Origin: Lachnospiraceae bacterium A2
Lineage (GTDB): Bacteria; Bacillota; Clostridia; Lachnospirales; Lachnospiraceae
Length of the DNA: 64,000 nt
Reading direction: 5' to 3'
Assembly (NCBI GenBank): GCA_000403315.2
Contig: KE159638.1
Span: 573,793-637,792 of the forward strand
Shown: positions 1 to 7,744 of the stretch, piece after piece
How the letters are laid out: every line of letters begins with the position of its first letter
Position numbering within the stretch: position 1 is the stretch's first letter
Program-made: the position numbers and the translations under genes
The notes under the pieces: model-generated
What the model saw: the letters and a program-made list of their open reading frames with translations, nothing else
What the model was told of the DNA's origin: nothing
Database searches by the model: none

Positions 1-17
1 GGTATCGGTTTTTTTAT
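1..17 (+). terminator. 3' half of a terminator cut by the window edge
   Basis: The first bases read GGTATCGG followed by seven T. This matches the end of the complete terminator at 2426-2464 (AAGGCATCGG then T7), so the 3' arm of a similar terminator of an upstream unit probably lies here. The 5' arm is outside the window, so this is inferred from similarity only. Confidence 0.35.
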
Positions 18-20
18 TAC

Positions 21-48
21 TTGACAAATGTAAGGGGGGGGGTAGAAT
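21..48 (+). promoter_or_regulatory. Poly-G spacer promoter of cassette A (9 G, 16-bp spacer)
   Basis: TTGACA at 21-26 and TAGAAT at 43-48 are separated by 16 bp ending in nine G (34-42). The arrangement matches four other promoters in the window. Homopolymeric G runs change length by slipped-strand mispairing, and one more G would give the optimal 17-bp spacer. Phase-variable transcription of the genes from 154 on is therefore inferred. The present 16-bp state would be the weaker one. Confidence 0.75.
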
Positions 49-153
49 AAACTAAACGTCAAGGTATACTTACATGCTTTTTTAACCTAAAAGATATTTT
101 TTTTGTTTGTATATATAATGGATTTTGAAAAGATATAGAGGGGGAATGCGGTT

Positions 154-672
154 GTGGGGATGGAAGAAAAGAAGGTAGATGCACATCATGAAGCAAACTT
201 TATAAAGAATAAGGTTTTAGTTATGGTATTAGTAATTGGAGTTATATTGGTTGCTATTTTTGTTTTATACCAGTATTTAAAATATTCTCAATATAACCAG
301 TATCATATAGATGAAAGTAAGATTGCAGATAGTTCTCTGTTTATTTGGGGGATTGATGCTGTAGATTCTAAGTATGATGTGCTGAAGGTGAGTGGTTGGA
401 TGGCGTATAGAGGCGAAAGCATTTCAACTTGGGATCTTTCAATGGTAATTCAAAATGATGATAATTGCTATGTTGTTCCAATGGCATTGCAAAATAGGAC
501 AGATATAACTGAAACAATGAATGATGGCTTTAATTATGATAATTCGGGATTTGCGGTTACTATTAACAAAAGATATATCCAGTCTGGCTCAGTTCATTAT
601 TATGTTCTGTATAAGAACAATGGAAAAGAAATGATAGTTGATATAGATGGAGCAATTGGAGGGGAAACATAA
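154..672 (+). CDS. Membrane-anchored extracytoplasmic protein, function unknown
   Basis: This 172-residue protein has one strong N-terminal membrane segment (about residues 20-42, LVMVLVIGVILVAIFVLY) preceded by a charged cytoplasmic tail. A polar domain of about 125 residues follows and would lie outside the cell. I do not recognise the outer domain; its alternating pattern suggests a beta-rich fold. The GTG at 154 has a GGGGG ribosome site about 9 bases upstream; an ATG at 160 is the alternative start. It is the first gene after the poly-G promoter at 21-48 and its stop overlaps the start of the next gene (ATGA type), so the two are translationally coupled. Context suggests a role in surface-glycan decoration, but nothing in the protein shows an activity. 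Confidence 0.7.
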   Translation: MGMEEKKVDAHHEANFIKNKVLVMVLVIGVILVAIFVLYQYLKYSQYNQYHIDESKIADSSLFIWGIDAVDSKYDVLKVSGWMAYRGESISTWDLSMVIQNDDNCYVVPMALQNRTDITETMNDGFNYDNSGFAVTINKRYIQSGSVHYYVLYKNNGKEMIVDIDGAIGGET

Positions 673-2014
673 TGAAACCAAAAATTAGAGGCATATGGAT
701 CTGGGGGATATTTTTCGGTATTTCGTTATTATTGATACATATGTCTATTCGCATATATTTTGGCGATGGGATTACTTATTATGCACATATGATGGACGGC
801 AAAACTTTGTGGGAGTTTGCAAAAGGGCGTTATTATGCATGGTCATCCCGGATCATTATTGAAATGATATTGGTATACATGGCAAATCATTATCTTATAT
901 GGAAGATATGAATGCATTGCTGTATGTGCTTTGGGTATATTCGCTGTATAAAATTACGAAGCATAATTCAGGGGTTCTCATGGGGCTGGCTATGTTATAT
1001 CCAATCATGGATATGGCATCGGCTGGGTGGATAGCGACTACTCTGAATTATTTTTGGCCATTAGTGTTAGGGACATACTCATTTGTTGCTATAGATAAAG
1101 TTATTGCCGGAAAACACGTAAAATTTTATGAAATAGTGTTGAGCATTGTTGCTGCGGTGATTGCTATTGATGTAGAGCAGTATGTCGTGCTCCATATAAT
1201 GTGTTTGGGAATGATTATGGCATATTTATTGATGAAAAAGGATTATGCAAAAAATAAATTTGCCATAGTTATAGTGCATTTTACCATTGCATGTGCAAAT
1301 TTTTTATTTATAATAACTTGCCCAGGTAATGAAGCAAGACGGTTGGTGGAAATGCATGATCACATGCAGGATTTTGATAAATTGTCGCTGTTTGATAAAT
1401 TAATATATGGGTATAATACAACAATCAGTGGCTTTTTAAGCCAGATGTGCCTACTTTTTCTAGTATTTTTATTTGTTATCTTCGCCTGCGTTGTAAAGAA
1501 GGCAGAGGATGGTACAAATAGGAATTGGATTATGCCTATATCAGCCTTTCCAATTGCATTAGCGGCAATTGTATCAGTAGGGAATATATTCCGGAATGGG
1601 TATTTTACAAAATTTTCGAATGCTTTAAGCCAAGGGGAAGTTATTAATTCAACTAATTGGAATAAGCCTATTAACTATATTATTTTTTCGCTGTATGCAT
1701 TTTTTACAATATCTATTGTTTTTTCGATTATTTATATTTTTGATGATATTTCTGTAGGCAGTGTGCACGGGATGTTGTTCCTTTGTTCTGTGTTAGTCCG
1801 TATGATAATTGGTTTTTCCCCAACACTGTATGCGTCAGAGCGAAGGACATTTTGCTTTAGTTATGGAATGGTTTTATATTTGTTAATTGTGTTATTAAAA
1901 GAAATGCGGTTATCTTTTAGTGATTATGAAAAGAAAAGGTCGGGGTACTTGTTGTTTGGGATAAGCTGCATTTTTGTTTTGGAAATGGTTACACGTATTT
2001 GTGGAAAGTATTAG
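672..2014 (+). pseudogene. DUF6056-type polytopic membrane protein, frameshifted
   Basis: Two overlapping reading frames (672-911 and 899-2014) together give a protein of about 450 residues with around ten membrane segments. The first piece holds the N-terminal segment and an acidic/Trp-rich loop ending in NHYLIWKI. The second continues at once with MNALLYVLWVYSLYK, as in DUF6056-type proteins where these parts are continuous. The intact relative at 14769-16244 supports one original gene. The change of frame lies at about 899-911 and no slippery heptamer is visible, so mutation is more likely than programmed shifting. The family is thought to act as GtrC-like transferases that move a lipid-linked sugar onto a surface polymer; that role is inferred. 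It probably paired with the broken GT2 gene just downstream. Confidence 0.7.
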
Positions 2015-2040
2015 AATTTGAAAATTTAAGGTAATAATTA

Positions 2041-2347
2041 TGACAGTGTTGAAACAAGGGGGATGGACAGGAAAGGCGAGCCGCCAATACGCTCGTGGTT
2101 TGGCGTTACCATGACCTTTGTATCGTTTATGTTTTTACTTTTTGTAATATTCAGGAGGGTTTGTTTTGGGGATCCAGTTGCAGGATGGGCGTCTACGGTA
2201 TGTGTGATTGTCTTTATTGGCGGAATCCAGTTGTTCTTTATGGGGATTATGGGACAGTATATTGCCAAAACATATACAGAGAGTAAGCACCGGCCGTATT
2301 ATATTATTTCAGCAACCAATAAAGATGGTATAGAAAGAATTGGGTAG
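2041..2347 (+). pseudogene. Remnant of a CsbB/GtrB-like GT2 glycosyltransferase
   Basis: An open frame at 2063-2347 keeps the C-terminal membrane part of the glycosyltransferases at 16388 and 20384, including the FGDPVAGWAST stretch, a hydrophobic hairpin and TYTESKHRP near the end. The catalytic N-terminus is missing. The frame begins with MDRKGEPPIRSWF, which in the intact copies is followed by about 100 residues before the second SWF motif; here it joins straight to GVTMTFVSF. This is an internal deletion between two SWF-coding sites on top of 5' loss. The remnant cannot be an active transferase because the DXD region is gone. It is the downstream half of broken cassette A. Confidence 0.85.
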
Positions 2348-2397
2348 AGTCTTTGCTTTTTGAGTTACATAGCGTGATATCATTAAGGGGTATTGCT

Positions 2398-2415
2398 CCC
2401 CCCCCAAAAAAAAAA
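2398..2415. repeat. Homopolymer pair C8 then A10
   Basis: Eight C (2398-2405) are followed directly by ten A (2406-2415), between the GT remnant and the terminator at 2426. No promoter elements flank it on either strand, unlike the other G runs. It is likely to be length-unstable, with no visible function. Confidence 0.6.
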
Positions 2416-2425
2416 TATAGAAATA

Positions 2426-2464
2426 CCGATGCCTTGGAGTAGATACTAAGGCATCGGTTTTTTT
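2426..2464 (+). terminator. Rho-independent terminator of cassette A
   Basis: CCGATGCCTT (2426-2435) pairs perfectly with AAGGCATCGG (2448-2457) and is followed by seven T. It closes the unit that starts at 21-48. The window itself begins with the same kind of 3' arm. Confidence 0.9.
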
Positions 2465-2625
2465 ATTCTTGCGAGCAATGAGCCAGGCAGCCGCGCTGGC
2501 GCGGGTATTTGGCGATTGCCATGAGGATAAGTGCCCAGTGGGTAAATCCCCTTGTGGCAGAAAGAACAAGATAGGCCATGCCTTTAGTTTGCTGTGGGGT
2601 ATTTGGTTTCTTTATAGTTTTTGGT
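2464..2625. repeat. Dispersed intergenic repeat, copy 1
   Basis: This stretch shares segments in the same order with 42111-42245: a GAGCAATGAGCCA-like segment, a block like GCTGGCGCGGG, and a block like GGGGTATTTGG. No convincing protein is encoded. It may be a decayed mobile or structured element; its nature is unknown. Confidence 0.5.
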
Positions 2626-2756
2626 AGCAACAGGCAATGATTTGCCCGCGTAAGCTTCCTCTTCTTCCAGATTTTTGTACCAGAATGGAGATTTCACACA
2701 TCTGATTATATTATATTGTTTCCAAAAGACTTAATGAAGTATAAACAAAAAAATTC

Positions 2757-2785
2757 TTGACAATTGTAAGGAGAGAAGGTATTCT
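2757..2785 (+). promoter_or_regulatory. Promoter of cassette B with interrupted G run
   Basis: TTGACA (2757-2762) and TATTCT (2780-2785) are 17 bp apart. The spacer starts like the poly-G promoters (ATTGTAAGG) but the G run is broken by A residues (GGAGAGAAGG). The sequence after the -10 box, with AAGATATTTAT, matches the start region of the promoter at 14554. It appears to be a non-switching member of the family. Its natural downstream gene is no longer adjacent because the mobile element follows. Confidence 0.6.
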
Positions 2786-2916
2786 AAATAAGATATTTAT
2801 GATAATTATTCGTGTGAGATAATGTAGTATAAAAATAGTTAAATAGTAAAAAATAAAGGAAAGTAATTTAGGAATAATCATGTAAACTTTTAATTTGTAT
2901 AAGAGTAAGGAAATAT

Positions 2917-2997
2917 ATGGAACAAGAAAAAATAGTATATATAAAATTATGGGTAAAATTAGATTATCTCTTTAGAAATTCTTATATGTCGGTATAG
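2917..2997 (+). CDS. 26-codon open frame at the edge of the mobile element
   Basis: An ATG at 2917 follows GTAAGG by about 7 bases and opens 26 codons beginning MEQEKIVYIKLW. It is too short to assign. It may be the 5' stub of the original first gene of cassette B, cut by insertion of the mobile element, since its position behind the promoter at 2757 resembles that of first genes elsewhere. It could also be chance. Confidence 0.25.
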   Translation: MEQEKIVYIKLWVKLDYLFRNSYMSV

Positions 2998-3052
2998 CCT
3001 GTATTTTTAGGCTTTCCCGGCATTTTGGATGTTGGGGGAAATTCTTATATGT
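2975..3052. repeat. Pair of 15-bp direct repeats at the integrase end
   Basis: The sequence GAAATTCTTATATGT occurs at 2975-2989 and again at 3038-3052, just outside the integrase stop. Tn916-type integrases bind short direct repeats (arm sites) inside each element end, so these are candidate arm sites. The first copy may mark the approximate left boundary. Confidence 0.45.
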
Positions 3053-3083
3053 TCTCAAAATCTTTCATGTTTTCCCTCTCAAA

Positions 3084-3105
3084 AGTAGTAAAAATAGTAG
3101 TAAAT
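3084..3105. repeat. Candidate left end repeat of the mobile element
   Basis: AGTAGTAAAAATAGTAGTAAAT-like sequence directly after the int stop codon. It resembles the pair of GTAGTAAAT motifs at 10670-10690 near the other end and has the same orientation. It could be an attachment core or an integrase arm site. Confidence 0.4.
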
Positions 3106-3110
3106 CCTGC

Positions 3111-4301
3111 CTATGCCATTAGCCGTTCCATTTCTGCCTTTGCGGTATCGAATGTTGCGTGTGCGTAATAGCCCAACGTCATAGTGATATTGGTATGTCC
3201 CATAATGTATTGTAATGCTTTCGGGTTCATTCCGGCATTGGCTAAGTTGGTGCAGAACGTGTGGCGTAAGGTATGCGGTGTCATTGCTTTGGGTAAGGCT
3301 TCCTCATGGCACTTGTTATACTTCTTTGCAAGCCCCCGGAACATGGTGGCATAACCCACATTCGTTTTTGGGCAACCATCCCGGTTGAGGAAAAGGAAAC
3401 TGCTGTAACCGTCAATGATGGTTTCTTTCGCCCCGTTGCGGTTCTCCAACGCACGCCCTAACGCTTCATACACTTTTTCATTCATTGGGATTTGCCGGAT
3501 GCCGCTTTGCGTTTTGGGCTTCTCTATGTAGTACCCTGTTTCCGCACTCTTTAAAAGCTGATGGTCTACCGTGATTATTCTGTTTTCAAAGTCAATGTCT
3601 GCTTCCGTCAGCCCGCAGAGTTCGGAAATCCGTAGCCCTGTCCCAAGCAGGATAATAACCTCGTCACGGTATTTCTGGTAAACGCTGTCACTTTGCATGA
3701 AGGATAAAAGGCTTTCTTCCTGTTCCTTTGTGAGCGGCACTTTCGGCTCCGTGTCATCCTTCATCACTGTGTTTAACTGGAATTCAAAGGGGTTCTTCCT
3801 GATACAGTCGTCCTGTACTGCCGTATAGAACGCCGCTTTTAAGGAACGCTTGTCATTGCTTATGGTCTTGTAGGACAGCCCTTTTTCTTTCATGCGCAAC
3901 GCCCATTCTTTTGCATCAGACGGCTTTACGCTGTCAATAGGGCAGGAGCCAAGTTTGTCCGCTTCCAACAGCTTCATAAGCCGCTTGCGCCCTTGTGTGG
4001 TGTTGTGCCTTACATTTCCCCGTTGGCGTGTCTGTTTTTCGTAAAGTTCGCAAACCGTCATTTTCTTCCCGGCTGTGTCTATCCCGTCGGCAAGGTCTTT
4101 CTGTATCTCTTTTTCTTTTTCCCTTAGTGATATGTCGTCACGTTTCCCGGCGGGTGTCCTGTCCGTAGGCACTAGCTTCCATGCATAGACAAATTGCACT
4201 TTACCCAAAGCATCCGTATATTTGTAAGTGTATCTCCCGTCTTTTCTCTGGCTCTCTCCTGTTTTTAAAATGCGGTTTTTGCTGTCCCGTCTTTTTTCCA
4301 T
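3111..4301 (-). CDS. int: Tyrosine recombinase, Tn916-type integrase
   Basis: The 396-residue integrase catalyses excision and insertion of the element. The N-terminal arm-binding domain starts MEKRRDSKNRILKTGES and closely follows Tn916 Int, with the QRKDGRYTYKY strand pattern. A SAM-like core-binding domain spans about residues 75-175. The catalytic domain carries the Arg of TGLRISELCGL, the HTLRH box, a later His in the GHTNI region and the Tyr of LGYYAHAT. Length is close to the 405 residues of Tn916 Int. A strong ribosome site (AAGGAG) precedes the ATG at 4301. The gene sits at the extreme end of the element, as expected, with xis upstream. Confidence 0.95.
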   Translation of the reverse strand: MEKRRDSKNRILKTGESQRKDGRYTYKYTDALGKVQFVYAWKLVPTDRTPAGKRDDISLREKEKEIQKDLADGIDTAGKKMTVCELYEKQTRQRGNVRHNTTQGRKRLMKLLEADKLGSCPIDSVKPSDAKEWALRMKEKGLSYKTISNDKRSLKAAFYTAVQDDCIRKNPFEFQLNTVMKDDTEPKVPLTKEQEESLLSFMQSDSVYQKYRDEVIILLGTGLRISELCGLTEADIDFENRIITVDHQLLKSAETGYYIEKPKTQSGIRQIPMNEKVYEALGRALENRNGAKETIIDGYSSFLFLNRDGCPKTNVGYATMFRGLAKKYNKCHEEALPKAMTPHTLRHTFCTNLANAGMNPKALQYIMGHTNITMTLGYYAHATFDTAKAEMERLMA

Positions 4302-4377
4302 CTTTTTCTCCTTCCCGATAAGGAAAGAGCCTTAATATGACCTGTATATATTATATCATATCCGGGCTCTTTTTGCA

Positions 4378-4581
4378 TTATATTGTGCTTATTTCGTCAA
4401 GTATTTTTTCAAATTGTTTCCGCTTAATCTGTATGCGGTTCCCGTTCATGAACACCCATTTTGCATTGGGGTTTTCCTCTATGAAACGCCGCAGTTTATT
4501 TTCAACGATTCGGAAATAAGCGGCAGATTCTTCTATGGTTAGTGAGTATTTCTCACTGATTGGGACGTTGATATTGCCCAT
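4378..4581 (-). CDS. xis: Excisionase, Tn916 Xis-like
   Basis: The 67-residue protein has the same length as Tn916 Xis and shares its pattern: [19 protein letters not shown], then [16 protein letters not shown], then [16 protein letters not shown]. It is a small winged-helix DNA-binding protein that bends the element ends and directs integrase toward excision. I chose the ATG at 4581 because GAAGGTG lies 5 bases upstream and the length then fits the family; an ATG at 4599 is in frame but poorly placed. It lies just upstream of int in the same direction, with a gap of about 76 bp. Confidence 0.92.
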   Translation of the reverse strand: MGNINVPISEKYSLTIEESAAYFRIVENKLRRFIEENPNAKWVFMNGNRIQIKRKQFEKILDEISTI

Positions 4582-4609
4582 GGTAACACCTTCTTTCATC
4601 TAAAATTCA

Positions 4610-5758
4610 TTATGCAGATTCTTCTTTCCCTTTTCTGGTTTTTGACAGCCTTAGCAGTTCAAGGTCATCTTTGAGGGATTGTTTTTCTAATGTGCCTTTA
4701 TGCTTTTTGAGCCAGAGACGTACATCATCATTTGGGGCATAATCATCTTTATATATGTCATGCAGACATTTGAGCAAGTCCGTTGATGATTCATCTCCCC
4801 AAATCTCATCACATTTGTATAGGGCGGGGAATAATCCAGAACCCCTGACAAGGTGTATGAGCGAATGGGTGAAATCATTATCTCTCGTGCTTTCCAAGCG
4901 TAAGCGTGGAAAAATCCCTTTCATTTTTTCAATTAAGGCTGTTGTGAAATCCGTATATTCTTTGCTTCCCAAGTCGTAGAACCTGTATTTTTCTGTTACT
5001 TTGTCGGCAATTAAATTTCCCAGCTTTTCTTCCCCGGTTTCCATGATGATATCTGTCAACTGGTGGGCGTACTTCCCTTTGAACACCGCTTCAAAACGCA
5101 CCCATGATTTTGTATTCAAGGCTTCTTTGTAACGGAATCCCCTCTGTTCAATCTGTTCCGCTTTTTTGTCGTAAACCCTTAAAAAAAGCCTTGTGCCTGT
5201 CTTCTTGCTTCCCACATAAAATGTGCTGGCCTTGCCGTTCCTCTCATATGCGCATATTTCAGAATGGTTGGCTTTGCCCTTGTGGTTTTGTATTTCCAGA
5301 CATTTATGGTCGAGCTTGTGGTAAATGTCATCCACTGACATATCCCAATTCTGGTAATCCACAGTGAAATCTATCCTGCTAAGGCGGGCGTGGCAGGACT
5401 TTGACTGGATGGAAAGCAGAAATCTTTTTATATTCGTCCGTCCCCTCTGGCAGTACACAGCCCAACTATATGCACTGAATTTGACGATTACGCCCATTTT
5501 AGGGCATGACGGATGATAGGCAACTGCAAAGTAGAAAGGATTGTCACCGTATTGGTAAGCGGTTGCATATCCTTGTGGCGGTGAGCCCTCTAACTCTTTT
5601 TGCTTCCCGAAAATACTTTCCAGATTCGCAAGCCGTGAAAACTCCTTAATCATGCTTTCGGCTTTTTCCTCCCATTCTGCCAAACCTTGCAGGAGGGGGA
5701 TGATATTTGACAAAACGACTGTCAGTTCGTCAATGCCTAATAATATCTCTGGATTCAT
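4610..5758 (-). CDS. Replication initiation/relaxase protein, Tn916 Orf20 (MobT) type
   Basis: This protein of 382 residues belongs to the Rep_trans-like group to which Tn916 Orf20 belongs. Those proteins nick the transfer origin and can start rolling-circle replication of the excised circle. Visible hallmarks are the SRIDFTVDYQNWD segment (about residue 125), GSKKTGTRLFLRVYDKKAEQ with the catalytic-region Tyr, and SWVRFEAVFKGKYA. The frame is open far upstream, but the ATG at 5758 is preceded by GGGAGGT at 8 bases, whereas an ATG at 5764 is too close, so I start at 5758. The gene follows the coupling-protein gene, as in Tn916, with a short gap that may hold the transfer origin. Confidence 0.88.
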   Translation of the reverse strand: MNPEILLGIDELTVVLSNIIPLLQGLAEWEEKAESMIKEFSRLANLESIFGKQKELEGSPPQGYATAYQYGDNPFYFAVAYHPSCPKMGVIVKFSAYSWAVYCQRGRTNIKRFLLSIQSKSCHARLSRIDFTVDYQNWDMSVDDIYHKLDHKCLEIQNHKGKANHSEICAYERNGKASTFYVGSKKTGTRLFLRVYDKKAEQIEQRGFRYKEALNTKSWVRFEAVFKGKYAHQLTDIIMETGEEKLGNLIADKVTEKYRFYDLGSKEYTDFTTALIEKMKGIFPRLRLESTRDNDFTHSLIHLVRGSGLFPALYKCDEIWGDESSTDLLKCLHDIYKDDYAPNDDVRLWLKKHKGTLEKQSLKDDLELLRLSKTRKGKEESA

Positions 5759-5820
5759 GTTCATTACCTCCCATTCATGTATCTTTTTATATTTTGTTAT
5801 TTGTCTTCTATCATTCCTGG

Positions 5821-5847
5821 AGCTGGGGTTATTACATAACCCCAGCT
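5821..5847 (-). promoter_or_regulatory. Perfect 12-bp inverted repeat at the Orf21/Orf20 junction
   Basis: AGCTGGGGTTAT (5821-5832) and ATAACCCCAGCT (5836-5847) are perfect arms around a 3-base loop, overlapping the last codons of the coupling-protein gene. In Tn916 the transfer origin lies between these two genes, so this is a candidate recognition hairpin for the relaxase. A transcription attenuator is the alternative. Confidence 0.45.
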
Positions 5848-7139
5848 TCCAGCGCTTCCAAAATGTCAAAATCCAATGTCGGGAATGAGCACAGCCTTGG
5901 CTTGCCCGCAACCGCCGGATAAGTGTATACCCCCTCGCCGGCTTCCATCTTCTTTGCCGGGATTTCCACGCCTGCCCCAAATGCGGTGTTGTATGTCTGG
6001 TCTTCGGCGTTTCCAAGGACAACTTTCCATGGGAGGTTGTCCCTTATGAAAGTGGGGATGTTGTTGCTCCCTGCCTGCTGCATGACAACCCAGAGGAAAA
6101 ACCCTAGCTGGCGCCCTTTCAGGACAATTTGGGATATCAGGTGGTTTACATAGTCCCTCTGTTTCTTGTCTTTCGTTTGGAGCAAGAGGGAAAAGTCCGC
6201 AAATTCATCAAATATCAGGACATGCGGGGACAGCCCGAAGTCCCTGTAGTCGCCGTCAATCTTACCGGACAGGAGCCTTTTCATCTTGCCCTGCCTTTCG
6301 CGCATTTCGGCAGCGAAAGTTTCCAGCAGCGCAACAATCCCCTCAAAGTCGGACGCGGTGCTTTCCGGCGACACCAGTTCCCCCATGAGGGCAATGCCGG
6401 ACTCCTTAGGGTCTGCAAAATACAGGCGGTACTTAACTGGCTTTAAAAGCATTTGAAGGATGTAGCCATGCAGCGCATAGGATTTGCCGGAGCCTGTCTG
6501 CCCTACAAGGAGCTGGTGGGTCAGTGTCAGCTTCGTAAAGCTGTCAACAAACAGCTCATATTTCCCTGCCAGACGGGAATATGCCTTGAATGCCCTGAAA
6601 CTGCCAAACACCATCCTGCGCTCAAGGGAGGAATCATAAAAATCAAAATAGTAGTGGTTCCCGCTCTCTGTCAGGTATGCCTGTTCGACAACGTACCTCC
6701 CCAGTGATGGCGAAATGTCTATCCTGCCCAGCCTGTCATGGAGTTCAATGCTGTTTTCTATATAGACCGTGCCACTTCTGAAACCCGGATTAAAATCAAC
6801 TGTAATCCACGGTATCACTGCCCACTTAGCGCCCCCAAGTTTTCTTGTCGTGTAAACCCCGGCATCAAGAAGCTGCCGCCTTAACCGGAGCACCAGCTTA
6901 TAGTGCTCCCACATATACCGGATGCCCTTGTCCATCTGGTTGCTTAATGCCCATATCCCGGCTGAATAAATAAGCGGGGCAAGGATGACAGTGCCGGACA
7001 ACAGCCCAATTAGCTGGAATCTGGCAATCCCTGTTACGCCCCCGGCGTAGCAGCATGCTACGCCAAAAGCAAAAGTTATTGCGGCTAGAATACATAATAG
7101 CTCGCCTTTTAACTGGCGGTCAGTTTGAATCTTACCCAT
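5832..7139 (-). CDS. FtsK/SpoIIIE-type coupling protein (TcpA, Tn916 Orf21 type)
   Basis: The 435-residue ATPase delivers the nicked DNA to a secretion channel. Two membrane segments lie near the N-terminus (about residues 14-34 and 40-60, rich in Ala, Gly and Val). The Walker A motif is LVGQTGSGKSYALHG (about residue 214), Walker B is HVLIFDEFADF, and an FtsK-type arm GRQLGFFLWVVMQQAG follows. Tn916 Orf21 is about 460 residues, so this is near full length. The ATG at 7139 has an AGGCAGG site upstream and lies just beyond the stop of the DUF961 gene, giving one operon. The element keeps a coupling protein although the channel genes are missing, which fits mobilization by a helper element. Confidence 0.9.
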   Translation of the reverse strand: MGKIQTDRQLKGELLCILAAITFAFGVACCYAGGVTGIARFQLIGLLSGTVILAPLIYSAGIWALSNQMDKGIRYMWEHYKLVLRLRRQLLDAGVYTTRKLGGAKWAVIPWITVDFNPGFRSGTVYIENSIELHDRLGRIDISPSLGRYVVEQAYLTESGNHYYFDFYDSSLERRMVFGSFRAFKAYSRLAGKYELFVDSFTKLTLTHQLLVGQTGSGKSYALHGYILQMLLKPVKYRLYFADPKESGIALMGELVSPESTASDFEGIVALLETFAAEMRERQGKMKRLLSGKIDGDYRDFGLSPHVLIFDEFADFSLLLQTKDKKQRDYVNHLISQIVLKGRQLGFFLWVVMQQAGSNNIPTFIRDNLPWKVVLGNAEDQTYNTAFGAGVEIPAKKMEAGEGVYTYPAVAGKPRLCSFPTLDFDILEALEAGVM

Positions 7140-7140
7140 T

Positions 7141-7515
7141 TTAATTACCTGCCTTTCTGATATCGCTAAACCTAAGTATTAAATCGAAGCCTATTACATA
7201 GGATTTTTCCGGGATAAACCCGGCCAAAGATACTTTGTCGCCTTTTTTAAACGGAAGCTCTGTTTTTCCGTTCAGTATGGTCACGTCAAAAGTATTCAGG
7301 ATGTTGTTTTCACGCTTCCTGCCATTCTTATCCACGCCATAATTCATATCATCATGTGTGATAAGCAGGGTCAGCATGGTGCCTTTGTCTTCCGGGTTCT
7401 TTTTCGACTGGAACGGCTTTTGGGAAACGACTTGGAAAAGATTCCTAGTTGCTTTCAAAAAACCTTCATGGTCGAAAACTGTCCGGGTGTACTTCCAAGA
7501 GTGCTGAATAGCCAT
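7141..7515 (-). CDS. DUF961 (YdcP-like) protein, Tn916 Orf22/Orf23 type
   Basis: This protein of 124 residues is found at the start of the transfer module in Tn916 and ICEBs1 (YdcP) families. Visible pattern: LFQVVSQKPF, KGTMLTLLITHDDMNYG, NTFDVTILNG and VSLAGF. The function is poorly defined; it is linked to conjugation or rolling-circle replication. The ATG at 7515 is preceded by GGGGGTGAG and is preferred over upstream in-frame starts. Normally two such genes (Orf22 and Orf23) occur; only one is present here, consistent with a reduced element. Confidence 0.85.
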   Translation of the reverse strand: MAIQHSWKYTRTVFDHEGFLKATRNLFQVVSQKPFQSKKNPEDKGTMLTLLITHDDMNYGVDKNGRKRENNILNTFDVTILNGKTELPFKKGDKVSLAGFIPEKSYVIGFDLILRFSDIRKAGN

Positions 7516-7744
7516 AATTCTCACCCCCTTCCCTAGAGCGAGACCCCCTTGCAGGAATCCCAACCCTTTATTATAATATTTTTAAGCGAAGAACAACGGC
7601 AGAAGCCTAGCTGGTATTAAAATAACCAATTGTTCTTCCGGCTCAAGTCTATCATATTATATTATGAATAAAATGAAAGTAAGCGGTTTATGCAACTTGC
7701 ATATGCAAAAACCCCCTATTGACAAAAGTGAAAGGATGAAGAAT

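Noticed and set aside
34..42. G-quadruplex function for the promoter G runs
   Set aside because: A quadruplex needs four separate G blocks; each site has one run. The fit to -35/-10 spacing explains them better.
899..911. Programmed ribosomal frameshift in the first DUF6056-type gene
   Set aside because: No slippery heptamer or following strong stem-loop is visible, and the paired transferase is dead as well, so mutation is simpler.
4755..6707. Several open frames on the plus strand opposite the relaxase and coupling-protein genes
   Set aside because: They are antisense shadows; the minus-strand frames carry clear family motifs.
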